From DATESG01 sp964480275 (GTDB lineage: Bacteria > Bacillota_I > Bacilli_A > RFN20 > CAG-826): DNA of 21,957 nt. Every line of letters starts with the position of its first letter. The first letter of the stretch is position 1. The translations under genes were made by a program, and so were the position numbers. Below the pieces are notes generated by a model, which saw only the letters and a program-made list of their open reading frames with translations, made no database searches and was not told where the DNA came from. This document shows positions 1 through 8,608 of this stretch, one piece after another. The stretch lies in NCBI GenBank assembly GCA_964480275.1, contig CAYZOC010000013.1, positions 1 through 21,957 on the forward strand. The letters run 5' to 3'.

Positions 1-228
1 TTAACCAAGGACGTTAACTAAGACCGCAAGTAGGAAGAAAATAATTGCTAGAACCATTGTAACGATTGAGACAACTTTTTCACTGCCTCTTTCTTTCGTC
101 TTAACAAAAATATTTAAGCCACCGCCTGTAATAGCGCCAGAGGCACCCTCACTTTTACCACCTTGTAAGAGTGATAGGATGATGACAAGTATTGCGACAA
201 TAATGAAGATAATATCAAGTGCTCCCAT
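1..228 (-). CDS. secG: Preprotein translocase subunit SecG
   Basis: This encodes a 75-residue protein with two hydrophobic segments (about residues 4-21 and 52-73). They are separated by a Gly/Ser-rich cytoplasmic loop containing QGGKSEGASGAITGGG, the hallmark of SecG. SecG is the small, stimulatory subunit of the SecYEG membrane channel that works with SecA in protein export. The length is normal for Gram-positive SecG. The start ATG at 228 has a strong Shine-Dalgarno (TAAGGAGG) about 5 nt upstream. The TAA stop is the first three bases of the window. The gene follows uvrB after a 58 nt gap and is the last visible gene of the secA-prfB-yitT-uvrB-secG cluster. An inverted repeat with promoter-like TATA sequences lies just upstream, so it may also have its own promoter. 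Confidence 0.95.
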   Translation of the reverse strand: MGALDIIFIIVAILVIILSLLQGGKSEGASGAITGGGLNIFVKTKERGSEKVVSIVTMVLAIIFFLLAVLVNVLG

Positions 229-254
229 AGAACCTCCTTAAGTTTCCTTATTAC

Positions 255-272
255 TATACTATACATAGTATA
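255..272. promoter_or_regulatory. Inverted repeat / possible secG promoter
   Basis: TATACTAT and ATAGTATA form an 8-bp perfect inverted repeat with a 2-nt spacer, between the uvrB stop and the secG start. On the minus strand the arms contain TATACT and TATAGT, which resemble a -10 box. No convincing -35 is visible. It may be a promoter, a weak hairpin, or both; it is not a convincing terminator because no U-run follows. Confidence 0.35.
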
Positions 273-286
273 ATTTTGCTAGATTT

Positions 287-2266
287 TTATTTGTTGTATT
301 CTTTTTGTAATTCAAAGATTAAATCACGTAGTTCGGCGGCCCGTTCAAAGTCAAATATTTTCGCAGCCTTATTCATCTCAGCGCGTAGCTCAAGTAGAGT
401 TTTATCAAGTTCACGCTTACTTAAACGACCCTTGCTAAGTTTGTTGGTAAACTTTTCATCATCAAAGTTATGTACAGGTGCGTTTAAGGCTTTAACAATT
501 GTTGTCGGAATAATTCCTCGTTCATCGTTATATGCTTTTTGAATGCTTCTGCGCCGATCAGTTTCGCCGATTGCTTTAATCATCGAATCAGTCATTCGAT
601 CAGCATACATAATCACGCGTCCATTAGCGTTTCTTGAAGCGCGACCAATAATTTGAATAAGACTTCGGGAACTCCGTAAGAACCCTTCCTTATCCGCATC
701 TAAAATAATCATCAGGGCAACTTCAGGAATGTCTAAACCTTCTCTTAATAGGTTGATACCGACAAGAATGTCATATTTACCCTTGCGCAATTCATAAATA
801 ATTTGCGTCCGCTCAAGCGTCTTGGTTTCTGTGTGTAAATAAACTACCTTAAACTGTCTTTTCTTTAAATAGTCGGTCAAATCTTCGGCCATTCTAATCG
901 TTAAAGTAACAATCATTACTCTTTCACCACGCTCTAAGACCGTCTTTATTTCACTAATCATGTCATCGATTTGCCCTATTGTTGGTCTTACTTCAACTGG
1001 TGGATCAATTAATCCAGTAGGGCGAATAATTTGTTCAACTACTTGATGATCTGCCTTTGCTAATTCATAGTCACCGGGCGTTGCACTTGTATAAATTGCT
1101 TGATTGATTACACCTTCAAATTCTTCAAAGCGTAATGGTCGATTATCTAGCGCACTTGGAAGGCGGAATCCATATTCGACGAGCGTCATCTTCCGCGAGC
1201 GGTCCCCATTAAACATTCCCCTAACTTGGGGGAGACTTACGTGCGATTCATCAACGACCATCAAAAAGTCATCAGGAAAATAATCCATCAAACAGAAGGG
1301 CTTTTCGCCTTCTTTCCGTCCATCAATATAACGGGAGTAGTTTTCAATCCCTGGACACATCCCAAATTCTTGCAGACTATCAATATCTTGTTTGGTTCTA
1401 AACTCTAGCCGTTCGGCTTCTAGTAGCTTGCCGTTTTCTTTAAAATATTGCACGCGATCAATCATATCTGACCAAATTTGTGGAACCGCTAGATTGATCC
1501 GTTCGCGACTTGAGGCATGCGAATATGCGGGATATAAAGGATAAGTTAAAAACGTTTTTATTACTTCCCCTGTCAGTGCACTAATTTGTTTAATCGCTTC
1601 AATTTCATCGCCAAAAGTATCAATTTGGAGGACATACTCATCACTAATTGGTGACATAATTTCAATCACATCACCCCGGACTCGAAAAGTTCCCGGTTTA
1701 AGTTCAAAATTATTACGTTCATACTGAGCGGTTATTAGTTTGGCAAATAACTCTTTTCTCACAACTACTTCACCAACCTTAATATTAAAGGCCAGTTTGT
1801 TATATTCTTGCGGATCAATCAGCCCATAAATTGAGGCGACACTAGCAACGACAATCGTATCACGGCGTTCAAGCACACTATTAATTGCGCTGGTCCGCAT
1901 CATTTCAATTTCTTCATTTTGGACAGCATTTTTTTCAATATATGTATCACTACGAGGAATATAGGCTTCTGGTTGATAAAAATCAAAATTAGAAACAAAG
2001 TATTCGACCCTATTATCGGGAAATAATGCTTTAAATTCAGAATATAGTTGGCCGGCAAGTGTTTTATTATGAACAAGAATTAATGTTGGTTTTTGCGTAG
2101 CTTGAATGACATTAGCGATGGTAAAAGTTTTACCAGTGCCTGTTGCTCCGAGTAAAACCTGATGTTTTTTGTTAGCTGTGACACCATCCACTAATTCTTT
2201 GATTGCTGTTGGTTGATCACCGGTTGGTAAAAAATCACTAACTAGCCGGAAGCGATGTTCGCTCAT
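287..2266 (-). CDS. uvrB: Excinuclease ABC subunit UvrB
   Basis: This is a 659-residue UvrB, normal length for the family. UvrB is the damage-verifying helicase of nucleotide excision repair: UvrA loads it and UvrC cuts next to it. Visible features are Walker A GATGTGKT (residues 40-47), the damage-probing beta-hairpin region around FYQPEAYIPRSDTYIEKN, motif II DESH, helicase motifs ending in QIIGRASRN, and a C-terminal UVR motif (ELRAEMNKAAKIFDFERAAELRD) that binds UvrC. The start ATG has GGAGAAG about 8 nt upstream and overlaps the yitT stop as ATGA, indicating translational coupling. uvrA is not beside it, although in many Bacillota uvrB and uvrA are adjacent. No LexA-type box was seen nearby. 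Confidence 0.98.
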   Translation of the reverse strand: MSEHRFRLVSDFLPTGDQPTAIKELVDGVTANKKHQVLLGATGTGKTFTIANVIQATQKPTLILVHNKTLAGQLYSEFKALFPDNRVEYFVSNFDFYQPEAYIPRSDTYIEKNAVQNEEIEMMRTSAINSVLERRDTIVVASVASIYGLIDPQEYNKLAFNIKVGEVVVRKELFAKLITAQYERNNFELKPGTFRVRGDVIEIMSPISDEYVLQIDTFGDEIEAIKQISALTGEVIKTFLTYPLYPAYSHASSRERINLAVPQIWSDMIDRVQYFKENGKLLEAERLEFRTKQDIDSLQEFGMCPGIENYSRYIDGRKEGEKPFCLMDYFPDDFLMVVDESHVSLPQVRGMFNGDRSRKMTLVEYGFRLPSALDNRPLRFEEFEGVINQAIYTSATPGDYELAKADHQVVEQIIRPTGLIDPPVEVRPTIGQIDDMISEIKTVLERGERVMIVTLTIRMAEDLTDYLKKRQFKVVYLHTETKTLERTQIIYELRKGKYDILVGINLLREGLDIPEVALMIILDADKEGFLRSSRSLIQIIGRASRNANGRVIMYADRMTDSMIKAIGETDRRRSIQKAYNDERGIIPTTIVKALNAPVHNFDDEKFTNKLSKGRLSKRELDKTLLELRAEMNKAAKIFDFERAAELRDLIFELQKEYNK

Positions 2267-3192
2267 TTTCGACTTCTCCGATTACGGAAGGCCCCAAAAC
2301 CTTCACCTAGCACTTCATTAGCCTGAATAACAGTTAAAAATGCCTTCTTATCAATATGAGAAACATGGTTGATAAGGTTTGCATACTCCTTACGATCAAA
2401 GGTAACCATAATTAGTTCATATTCATGACGTTTATACCCACCCTCAACTTTAAAGAATGTTGACCCTCGTTCCATTTCATTTTGGATGTATTCATTGATT
2501 TCCTTAGCGTGATCTCGACTTATGATCATCGCCGTTAGAGCTCGTGAGCGTCCGACAAAGATATATTCAATCATCATCGCCGTGATAAATGCAGCGATAA
2601 CACCAATAAGCGAGGCAATCATATCACCAAGCGCAAAGATACCAATGACAATAATACTGCCATCAACAATAAAGGAGAGAATCGATTGCTTGATGCTCGT
2701 GAATTTATTAATAATGAAGACGATAATATCAACGCCACCCGTTGATCCACCACCTAAAAAAGTAATCGCCACACCAGCACCGACAAAGGCCCCACCAAAT
2801 ATACCGGCTATCAGTGTTTTAGTTGTTTCTTCGTTAACAAAAAAAGTAGTCTGAATCAGATTTTGAAAAAAGGGAAGGCGCGAAAATAAAATTAATAATA
2901 AGGGATATACTAGCGATGATACTAGTGATTTTATAGTAAATTTTAGCCCCAAGAAAATTAAACTTAAAATGAAGAATCCCCAAGTTAATACTAAAACAAC
3001 AAGATCTTCTTCAAACCACGGGTTAGCGGCTTTTAAGACGATAGCAATTCCACTAAGTCCCCCAGCATTGATGCGATTAGGAATTAAAAACATCCCGGTC
3101 CCAAAGGCTAATAGAATTGCGCCAATTAGAATCAAACTATAGCTTCTAAGCAAGACTTTATAGTTTTCTTTAAAATACTCAATTGCTCGCAT
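2263..3192 (-). CDS. YitT family (DUF161/DUF2179) membrane protein
   Basis: This is a 309-residue polytopic membrane protein. The N-terminal two thirds has about five or six hydrophobic helices with the YitT-family signature near the first (FGTGMFLIPNRINAGGLSGI) and GGGSTGGVDI in the middle. The last ~90 residues form a soluble alpha/beta domain (GRSRALTAMIISRDH onward) typical of DUF2179. The substrate of this widespread Bacillota family is unknown, so no function is assigned. The start ATG overlaps the end of prfB by 14 nt and is preceded by GGAGG within prfB's last codons. The stop overlaps uvrB's start (ATGA). A TGA stop is used, which is rare in this window (only this gene and prfB). Confidence 0.9.
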   Translation of the reverse strand: MRAIEYFKENYKVLLRSYSLILIGAILLAFGTGMFLIPNRINAGGLSGIAIVLKAANPWFEEDLVVLVLTWGFFILSLIFLGLKFTIKSLVSSLVYPLLLILFSRLPFFQNLIQTTFFVNEETTKTLIAGIFGGAFVGAGVAITFLGGGSTGGVDIIVFIINKFTSIKQSILSFIVDGSIIVIGIFALGDMIASLIGVIAAFITAMMIEYIFVGRSRALTAMIISRDHAKEINEYIQNEMERGSTFFKVEGGYKRHEYELIMVTFDRKEYANLINHVSHIDKKAFLTVIQANEVLGEGFGAFRNRRSRK

Positions 3193-4295
3193 GTTTCCGC
3201 GCCTCCAGTTCTAAATATTTATAAATAAAGTTTTCAATATATCCATCCATCACACTATTAACATCACCTTCAGAATAATCAGTGCGATGATCTTTAACTA
3301 GTGTATACGGGGCAAAAACATAAGAGCGAATTTGACTACCCCATTCAATATTTTTTTGTTCACCAATAATTGAATCCATCTTCGATTTACGAAGAGCTAG
3401 TTCACGTTCAAATAAAAGATTCTTTAACATTGCCATCGCTGTTTCGCGATTAGAAAGTTGACTCCTTTCAACTTGGCAGGCGACAACTATACCAGTGGGA
3501 ATATGGGTGATTCTAACTGCTGTTTCAACCTTATTGACATTTTGTCCACCAGCACCGCCAGAACGATATGTATCGACGCGAAGATCATTATCATTAATTT
3601 CAACTGTCGAACTTTCACTAAACTGTGGACTCACACCAACACTAGCAAAGGAAGTGTGGCGGCGAGCATTACTATCAAAAGGAGAAATTCTTACAAGGCG
3701 ATGAACACCTTTCTCGGCCTTTAATAATCCATAAGCTCGACGACCTGAGACAAGCATCGTTACACTCTTAATGCCTGCTTCATCACCAGCTTGATAGTCG
3801 GCAACTTTGACTTTAAGACCAACGATATCGGCAAAACGAACATACATTCGATAGAGCATATCCGCCCAATCTTGACTCTCGGTCCCACCAGCTCCTGGAT
3901 GAATTGTTAAAATAGCATCATTATTATCATATTCACCACTAAATAGTAGTTTGTGCTTGAGTGTTTCGGCTATTGCTTGGACTTTAATAAGTTCACTATG
4001 TATTTCTCCTAGAATTGCTTGATCTTCACTAGTTTCATCAATACTTAAAAGCTCTTTTGCATTATTCAAAGCTAGTTTAATTTCGTTATATTGATCAAGT
4101 GTCTCTTTATCATCATTTAATCGATTGATGATTTCGACTGCTCGCTTTTGGTCGTCCCAAAAAGATGGGTGATTGACTTCTTGTTGTTGTTTATCAACTT
4201 GCTCTTTTAAACGAGCAGTGTCAAAGAGAGTCACCGAGCTGACTAAAAACGAGTCCAACTTCCTTTACAACTTGATTGACAGTGCGATAATCCAT
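3179..4295 (-). CDS. prfB: Peptide chain release factor 2, with programmed +1 frameshift
   Basis: RF2 reads UGA and UAA. Translation starts at ATG 4295, which overlaps the secA stop as TAATG and has GAGG upstream. It gives 24 residues (MDYRTVNQVVKEVGLVFSQL then GDSL), meets an in-frame TGA at 4223-4221, and must shift +1 at CTT-TGA-C to continue as DTARLKEQ. The full product is then about 371 residues, normal for RF2. Downstream are the stop-codon recognition motif SPF (in RISPFDSNARRH) and the catalytic GGQ (YRSGGAGGQNVNK). A TTG at 4258 opens an uninterrupted frame, but it lacks the conserved N-terminus, so the frameshifted reading is preferred. The gene ends in TGA, its own cognate stop. 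The secA-prfB order is common in Bacillota. Confidence 0.96.
4220..4235 (-). other. prfB programmed +1 ribosomal frameshift site
   Basis: Reading the minus strand, GGTGA (4235-4231, Shine-Dalgarno-like) is followed by four bases, then CTT (4226-4224), TGA (4223-4221) and C (4220). CTT-TGA-C is the classic prfB slip sequence: low RF2 lets the ribosome slip from CUU to UUU and continue. The in-frame stop is codon 25, the expected position. The internal SD-like element is weaker than the AGGGGG of E. coli but sits at a similar distance. Confidence 0.95.
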
Positions 4296-6700
4296 TATTT
4301 GTCCTCAACTGGCTTTTCCGCGTTAGGATTTTCTTCCTTATCGCTACTAGCCTTAGTTGGTGCAATATTTACTTTGGCATTAAGAAGATTTAAAACAACT
4401 TCTACGGCGATAGTGTCCATCATTTCTTTAAAAAGACTATAACCTTCATTAACATAATCTTGCAGCGGGTTTGTATTAGCGTAGCTACGAAGATGAATGC
4501 CTTCACGGAGGTGTGACATTGTATCAATATGGCGTGTCCAGTTGCGATCTATACAGCGTAAAACAATTTCTCGCTCAGCCCGATCGGCAATCTCGTTGCC
4601 CCATTCTTTTCTTCTTGCTAAATATACTTTATAAATCGCCATATTTAAATCTTCACCCACTTCTTCGGCTGGTGAATCATCAAAGGCAGCAGGATTAATT
4701 GTTCCAAGTGGTAAAAACCGTGGTTCCACTTCTTTAACTAATAGACGGGCATCAATCACCTTGTCTTTGCTATCGCTAGGTACTGCTCTGCCCGCTAGGA
4801 AGCGACCAGTAAGATTGAATTGCTCTTGAACAAGATCTTTAATTTCTTCGGCAAACATGATGTCATCACGTTTCTTATAAATAATTTGTCTTTGTTTACT
4901 TAAGACATCGTCGTAATCGAGTAAGTTTTTCCGCATATCAAAGTTTTGACCTTCAATTTTCTTTTGCGCACTAGTCACAACATTCATAAACATTTTTGAT
5001 TCAAGTGGTTGATCATCCATGTTTTTGGCAATGTTTTGCATTGCGTCACTAGCAAAACGCCGGAGCAATTCATCATCAAAACTAATATAGAAGCGCGAAT
5101 AACCTGGATCACCTTGACGACCACCACGACCGCGTAATTGGTTGTCAATCCGCCGCGATTCATGGCGTTCAGTTCCTAAAACACAAAGACCACCAAGCGC
5201 TCTAATTTCATCACTAATTTTAATATCAGTTCCCCGACCCGCCATATTAGTGGCGACGGTAATTGCGCCCTTTTCACCAGCATGTTTAATAATATCCGCT
5301 TCACGTTCATGGTTTTTAGCGTTTAAAACATTGTGTGGGAGTTTTGCAAACGTTAATAGTTGACTGACTTCTTCACTAGATTCAACACTACTTGTACCAA
5401 TAAGTAATGGTTGGCCTAGTTCGTGTCTTCTTCTAATTTCTTCCACTAGTGCTTGCATCTTAGGTTCTTTACGAGCAAAAAGAAGATCAATATCATCAAT
5501 CCGGGCAATTGGCCGATTGGTGGGAATTGAGATAACTCGCATATTGTATATCTTCCGGAACTCTTCTTCTTCCGTTTTAGCGGTCCCTGTCATCCCAGAT
5601 AGTTTTGTATAAAGTCTAAAGAAATTTTGATAAGTAATGGTCGCCATCGTCACCGTTTCTTCTTTGATCTTAACGTTTTCTTTGGCTTGAATTGCTTGTT
5701 GAAGTCCATCGCTATATTCGCGTCCAACCATCACACGACCAGTTGATTGATCAATAAGCTGAATTTCACGATTAGGATCAACTAGATACTCAACACCGCG
5801 TTTCATAATGTAATTCGCCTTTAAGGCTTGGTGAATTCGGTGAACAAGATCACTATATTGGGGGTTATAAAGATTAGGGACGCCAAACATTCTTTCGGCC
5901 TTATGGTTGCCCTCATCTGTTAAGTTACAAGTTTTAGTTTTAATGTCAACGACAAAGTCACGTTCATGTTTAAGGGTCTTACAAAAGCGGTCGGCAATAT
6001 TATATTGACTGGCACTAGCCTTATTACCACCAGAAATAATTAATGGTGTTCTACTTTCATCAATAAGAATAGAGTCAGCTTCGTCAATGACCGAAAATTC
6101 TAAGTTACGTAAGACGCGACCATTAACACTTGTCGCCATGTTATCACGAAGATAATCAAAACCGACTTCAGAGTTGGTCGTATAGGTAATATCACATTCA
6201 TAAGCTTCGCGCTTAGCAATTGTGTCTTTTTCCCGGAGGTTAACACCAACGGTGAGACCTAAAAAGCGGTAGATTGAACCCATCCATTCCGCATCACGAG
6301 CGGCCAAGTATTCGTTGACAGTAACAACATGGACACCCTTACCACTTAGTCCATTAAGATAGACCGCCATCGTCGCAGTTAATGTTTTACCTTCACCAGT
6401 CCGCATTTCCGCGACATCACCTTGATGCAACACTAGCGCACCAATAATTTGCACAGGATATGGGAACTCACCTATTGTTCTTTTTGCTGCTTCTCTAGCA
6501 ACTGCAAAAGCTTCATACTTGATATCCTCAAGCGTCTTGCCTTCAGCTAGTAAAGCACGAAAATATGGTGTTTTAGCCTTTAAATCATCATCGCTAAGAC
6601 CGCGAAATTCTTCTTCAAAAGCAATAACTTTTTTGGCTTCTTTTTCTAGTTTTTTTAGTCTAATTTCTTCGAACCTAAATATTTTTTCGATAAAACTCAT
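4295..6700 (-). CDS. secA: Preprotein translocase ATPase SecA
   Basis: This is an 801-residue SecA, the cytoplasmic motor that pushes preproteins through SecYEG. Seen in order: Walker A TGEGKT (residues 101-106), Walker B/DEAD region VIDEADSILIDESRTPL (~residue 208), the crosslinking-domain region, NBD2 with GTDIKI and RGRGGRQGDPG, and the helical scaffold/wing region. The C-terminus is a short charged tail (KASSDKEENPNAEKPVEDK) with no CxCxSGxxxxxCCG zinc motif. The usual SecB/ribosome-binding SEC-C tail is therefore absent. The start ATG 6700 has GGAG about 7 nt upstream. The TAA stop overlaps prfB's ATG by one base. It is the first gene of the cluster, with an 88 nt gap before it; no clear promoter could be fixed in that gap. 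Confidence 0.98.
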   Translation of the reverse strand: MSFIEKIFRFEEIRLKKLEKEAKKVIAFEEEFRGLSDDDLKAKTPYFRALLAEGKTLEDIKYEAFAVAREAAKRTIGEFPYPVQIIGALVLHQGDVAEMRTGEGKTLTATMAVYLNGLSGKGVHVVTVNEYLAARDAEWMGSIYRFLGLTVGVNLREKDTIAKREAYECDITYTTNSEVGFDYLRDNMATSVNGRVLRNLEFSVIDEADSILIDESRTPLIISGGNKASASQYNIADRFCKTLKHERDFVVDIKTKTCNLTDEGNHKAERMFGVPNLYNPQYSDLVHRIHQALKANYIMKRGVEYLVDPNREIQLIDQSTGRVMVGREYSDGLQQAIQAKENVKIKEETVTMATITYQNFFRLYTKLSGMTGTAKTEEEEFRKIYNMRVISIPTNRPIARIDDIDLLFARKEPKMQALVEEIRRRHELGQPLLIGTSSVESSEEVSQLLTFAKLPHNVLNAKNHEREADIIKHAGEKGAITVATNMAGRGTDIKISDEIRALGGLCVLGTERHESRRIDNQLRGRGGRQGDPGYSRFYISFDDELLRRFASDAMQNIAKNMDDQPLESKMFMNVVTSAQKKIEGQNFDMRKNLLDYDDVLSKQRQIIYKKRDDIMFAEEIKDLVQEQFNLTGRFLAGRAVPSDSKDKVIDARLLVKEVEPRFLPLGTINPAAFDDSPAEEVGEDLNMAIYKVYLARRKEWGNEIADRAEREIVLRCIDRNWTRHIDTMSHLREGIHLRSYANTNPLQDYVNEGYSLFKEMMDTIAVEVVLNLLNAKVNIAPTKASSDKEENPNAEKPVEDK

Positions 6701-6779
6701 AGCTGCTCCTATATTTCTATATAATTCATTTATTCCAAGTTTGGATTAATATCTAGATTAGTTTAACATAAAACCCCCT

Positions 6780-6800
6780 ATAGATAAATTATTTATCTAT
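6780..6800. repeat. Perfect 10-bp inverted repeat over the comFC stop codon
   Basis: ATAGATAAAT and ATTTATCTAT are perfect complements around a single central base. The comFC stop codon (6791-6789) lies in the centre. On the minus strand the hairpin is followed by TAGGGGGTTTTA. Its all-AT character and the lack of an immediate U-run make it at best a weak terminator. Its position between the comF operon end and secA suggests an operon boundary. Confidence 0.4.
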
Positions 6801-7451
6801 GTGATTGTGCACATTCCCATCGCCATCATCTCTAGTTTTAGTGTAACTAAGGGTCAAGACCCTGATCTTTGTTGGATGGTAAGTCTTTACCAAACTAATA
6901 ATCGCTCTAACAGTTGCACCCGTTGTATAAAGGTCATCAACAATTAATACTTTTCTCCCTATAAGTCTATCCCCTTCAAGAAGTCTAAGATGGTTGCCTA
7001 CTTTTTGCCGCTCTTCAAAGTTTAATTCACTTTGTTTGAAATCACTTGTTTTTTCAAGTCGTGCCCCTTGTTTTAGTTTTAGTGGCTCAAACGCCAAAAA
7101 TACATGATTGAACCCACGTTCTAAGTCACTACTTTTACTGCTAGGAGCATAAACAATTAAGTATTTATAATACTTGAGGCGTAAATAATTAGAGAAATTA
7201 GCAATAAAAACCGGGGCTAGTTCAATATCGCCTTTGCCCTTGTATTGATATAATAACCCCCTAAAAAATTCATCATATTCATAGAGTGAAACTACTTCAA
7301 CACCAGCAACTTTACGGGTATAAAATTTAGTATTAAATAAGGCGAGACAGCTACTACATATCTGGAGTCCACTAACTAGAGTCACCATAGTCGGCGATAC
7401 TTCTTTTTGCATACATATTTTGCAAATAGGTGTTTTTGTCACTAATGTCAT
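6789..7451 (-). CDS. comFC: ComFC-like competence phosphoribosyltransferase-family protein
   Basis: The product is 220 residues from ATG 7451. An N-terminal four-cysteine zinc finger (CKIC near the start, then CSSC ~23 residues on) is followed by a phosphoribosyltransferase-fold domain. That domain has the ERGFNH motif and the PRPP-loop motif VLIVDDLYTTGAT. ComFC/ComF proteins act with ComFA in DNA uptake during natural transformation; the biochemical role is not settled. The start is chosen because AAGGAGG lies 6 nt upstream of 7451. The same frame is open to 7490 (ATG) without an SD. The gene begins 80 nt inside the end of comFA, a long overlap. It is the last gene of the prfA-to-comFC run. 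Confidence 0.9.
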   Translation of the reverse strand: MTLVTKTPICKICMQKEVSPTMVTLVSGLQICSSCLALFNTKFYTRKVAGVEVVSLYEYDEFFRGLLYQYKGKGDIELAPVFIANFSNYLRLKYYKYLIVYAPSSKSSDLERGFNHVFLAFEPLKLKQGARLEKTSDFKQSELNFEERQKVGNHLRLLEGDRLIGRKVLIVDDLYTTGATVRAIISLVKTYHPTKIRVLTLSYTKTRDDGDGNVHNHIDK

Positions 7452-8562
7452 CAATTGCCTCCTTGATCGCCTGACTGATATTTTTAGCAATTAAGATTAC
7501 CTCACCATCTGGTTCATCTTTTTTGCGCCCGACTCTCCCCGAAATTTGAATCAGCGTACTACTATCAAAAAGAGCGTGATCAGCATGAAAAATAATGACT
7601 TGTAATCCTCTTATTGTTATTCCTCTTTCGAGGACTGTTGTTGTTACCAAAAAAGAATATTCCCTTCTTTTAAATGCTTTGATAATTTCACTGACATTCT
7701 GACGCTTTGAATGAACCAGATTGCCCCCTTTTACCGCTAGTCGTAAAAAAGCAAAAAGCGTTTCAGCTTGACTGATCGTCGGCGCAAATACTAAGACACT
7801 TTTTTCATTTTTAAGCATTCTTTTTAGCGTCAGTAAGACTAATAAATACTCAAACAAAAATGCTCTAATTATTAATTTTGGAACTGGCATTTGATGGTGA
7901 TGAAAGCGCGTAAATAATGTTAAAACTTCGCCATTCGTGGCAAATGTTTTTAATAGCTTTTTACTAGGAGTGGCACTCATAATCACATAACTTCCCCGAA
8001 CTGAACGATAAAACATTGCTTCAAGTACAAAGTCGCCACTATAGGGGAAGGCGTCGATTTCATCAAAAATAAGGAGATCAAAATAATTTTTATAGCGGTA
8101 GAGTTGATGAGTTGTCAAAACAACTATTTGACCTTCAAGTTTAGTGGTGTTACCGCCATAAACTAGCGTTATATCAATACTAGGAAAGGCACTAACAAGG
8201 CGGTAATAAATTTCAATTACGACTTCACGTCGGGGGATCGTAAAGCCGACTATTTCACCTCGTGCTAGTGCCTCTTTAATTGCGTCAAAAACTAACTCAG
8301 TTTTCCCGGCCCCACACACAGCATAAATGAGGGTGTTTGTGTGATTAAGATAGTTTTTGCTCACAGTTTTAGCTATTTTATTTTGTTCACTAGTAAGTGG
8401 ATAATTGATATCAGCTTTCACAAAAGTTGGAGGGTAATCACGATGAAAAACTTTGGGTTCTTCTTGCATTAAAAGGCAGCGCCGACAATAAGAAGTTCCA
8501 TTTTTGATACCAATGTAACGCGTGTCACTATTTCCACAGTGTGGACAAATAAAAATAGCCAT
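7372..8562 (-). CDS. comFA: ComFA, DNA-uptake helicase/translocase
   Basis: This is a 396-residue superfamily-2 helicase-like ATPase of the competence system. It is thought to power entry of single-stranded DNA through ComEC. It has an N-terminal zinc finger with Cys at 6, 9, 26 and 29 (CPHC/CRRC), Walker A CGAGKT (83-88), a DEID box (IFDEIDAFPYSGD), motif III SATPS, and motif VI QISGRVGRK. The start is fixed: an in-frame TAG directly precedes the ATG and the zinc finger follows at once. There is no Shine-Dalgarno in the 20 nt upstream, and the ATG lies in a predicted hairpin arm. The gene sits 46 nt after rpiB and overlaps comFC by 80 nt. Presence of comFA and comFC suggests transformation capacity; other com genes lie outside the window. 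Confidence 0.93.
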   Translation of the reverse strand: MAIFICPHCGNSDTRYIGIKNGTSYCRRCLLMQEEPKVFHRDYPPTFVKADINYPLTSEQNKIAKTVSKNYLNHTNTLIYAVCGAGKTELVFDAIKEALARGEIVGFTIPRREVVIEIYYRLVSAFPSIDITLVYGGNTTKLEGQIVVLTTHQLYRYKNYFDLLIFDEIDAFPYSGDFVLEAMFYRSVRGSYVIMSATPSKKLLKTFATNGEVLTLFTRFHHHQMPVPKLIIRAFLFEYLLVLLTLKRMLKNEKSVLVFAPTISQAETLFAFLRLAVKGGNLVHSKRQNVSEIIKAFKRREYSFLVTTTVLERGITIRGLQVIIFHADHALFDSSTLIQISGRVGRKKDEPDGEVILIAKNISQAIKEAIDDISDKNTYLQNMYAKRSIADYGDSS

Positions 8563-8582
8563 CTAAATACAAATAGATGACT
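8557..8582 (-). promoter_or_regulatory. Hairpin enclosing the comFA start codon
   Basis: On the minus strand AGTCATCTA pairs with TAGATGGCT across an 8-nt loop (TTTGTATT), giving 9 pairs with one U-G wobble. The ATG of comFA is inside the 3' arm. No SD is visible. In the transcript the start codon would be base-paired, which could limit or regulate initiation. Pairing was read by eye; no folding was computed. Confidence 0.4.
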
Positions 8583-8608
8583 ATTAACTTTTTTTGAACA
8601 AGCTTAGA

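Noticed and set aside
2522..2854. A 110-codon frame antisense to yitT
   Set aside because: It is the reverse of a well-conserved YitT-family gene and has no recognisable domain or SD.
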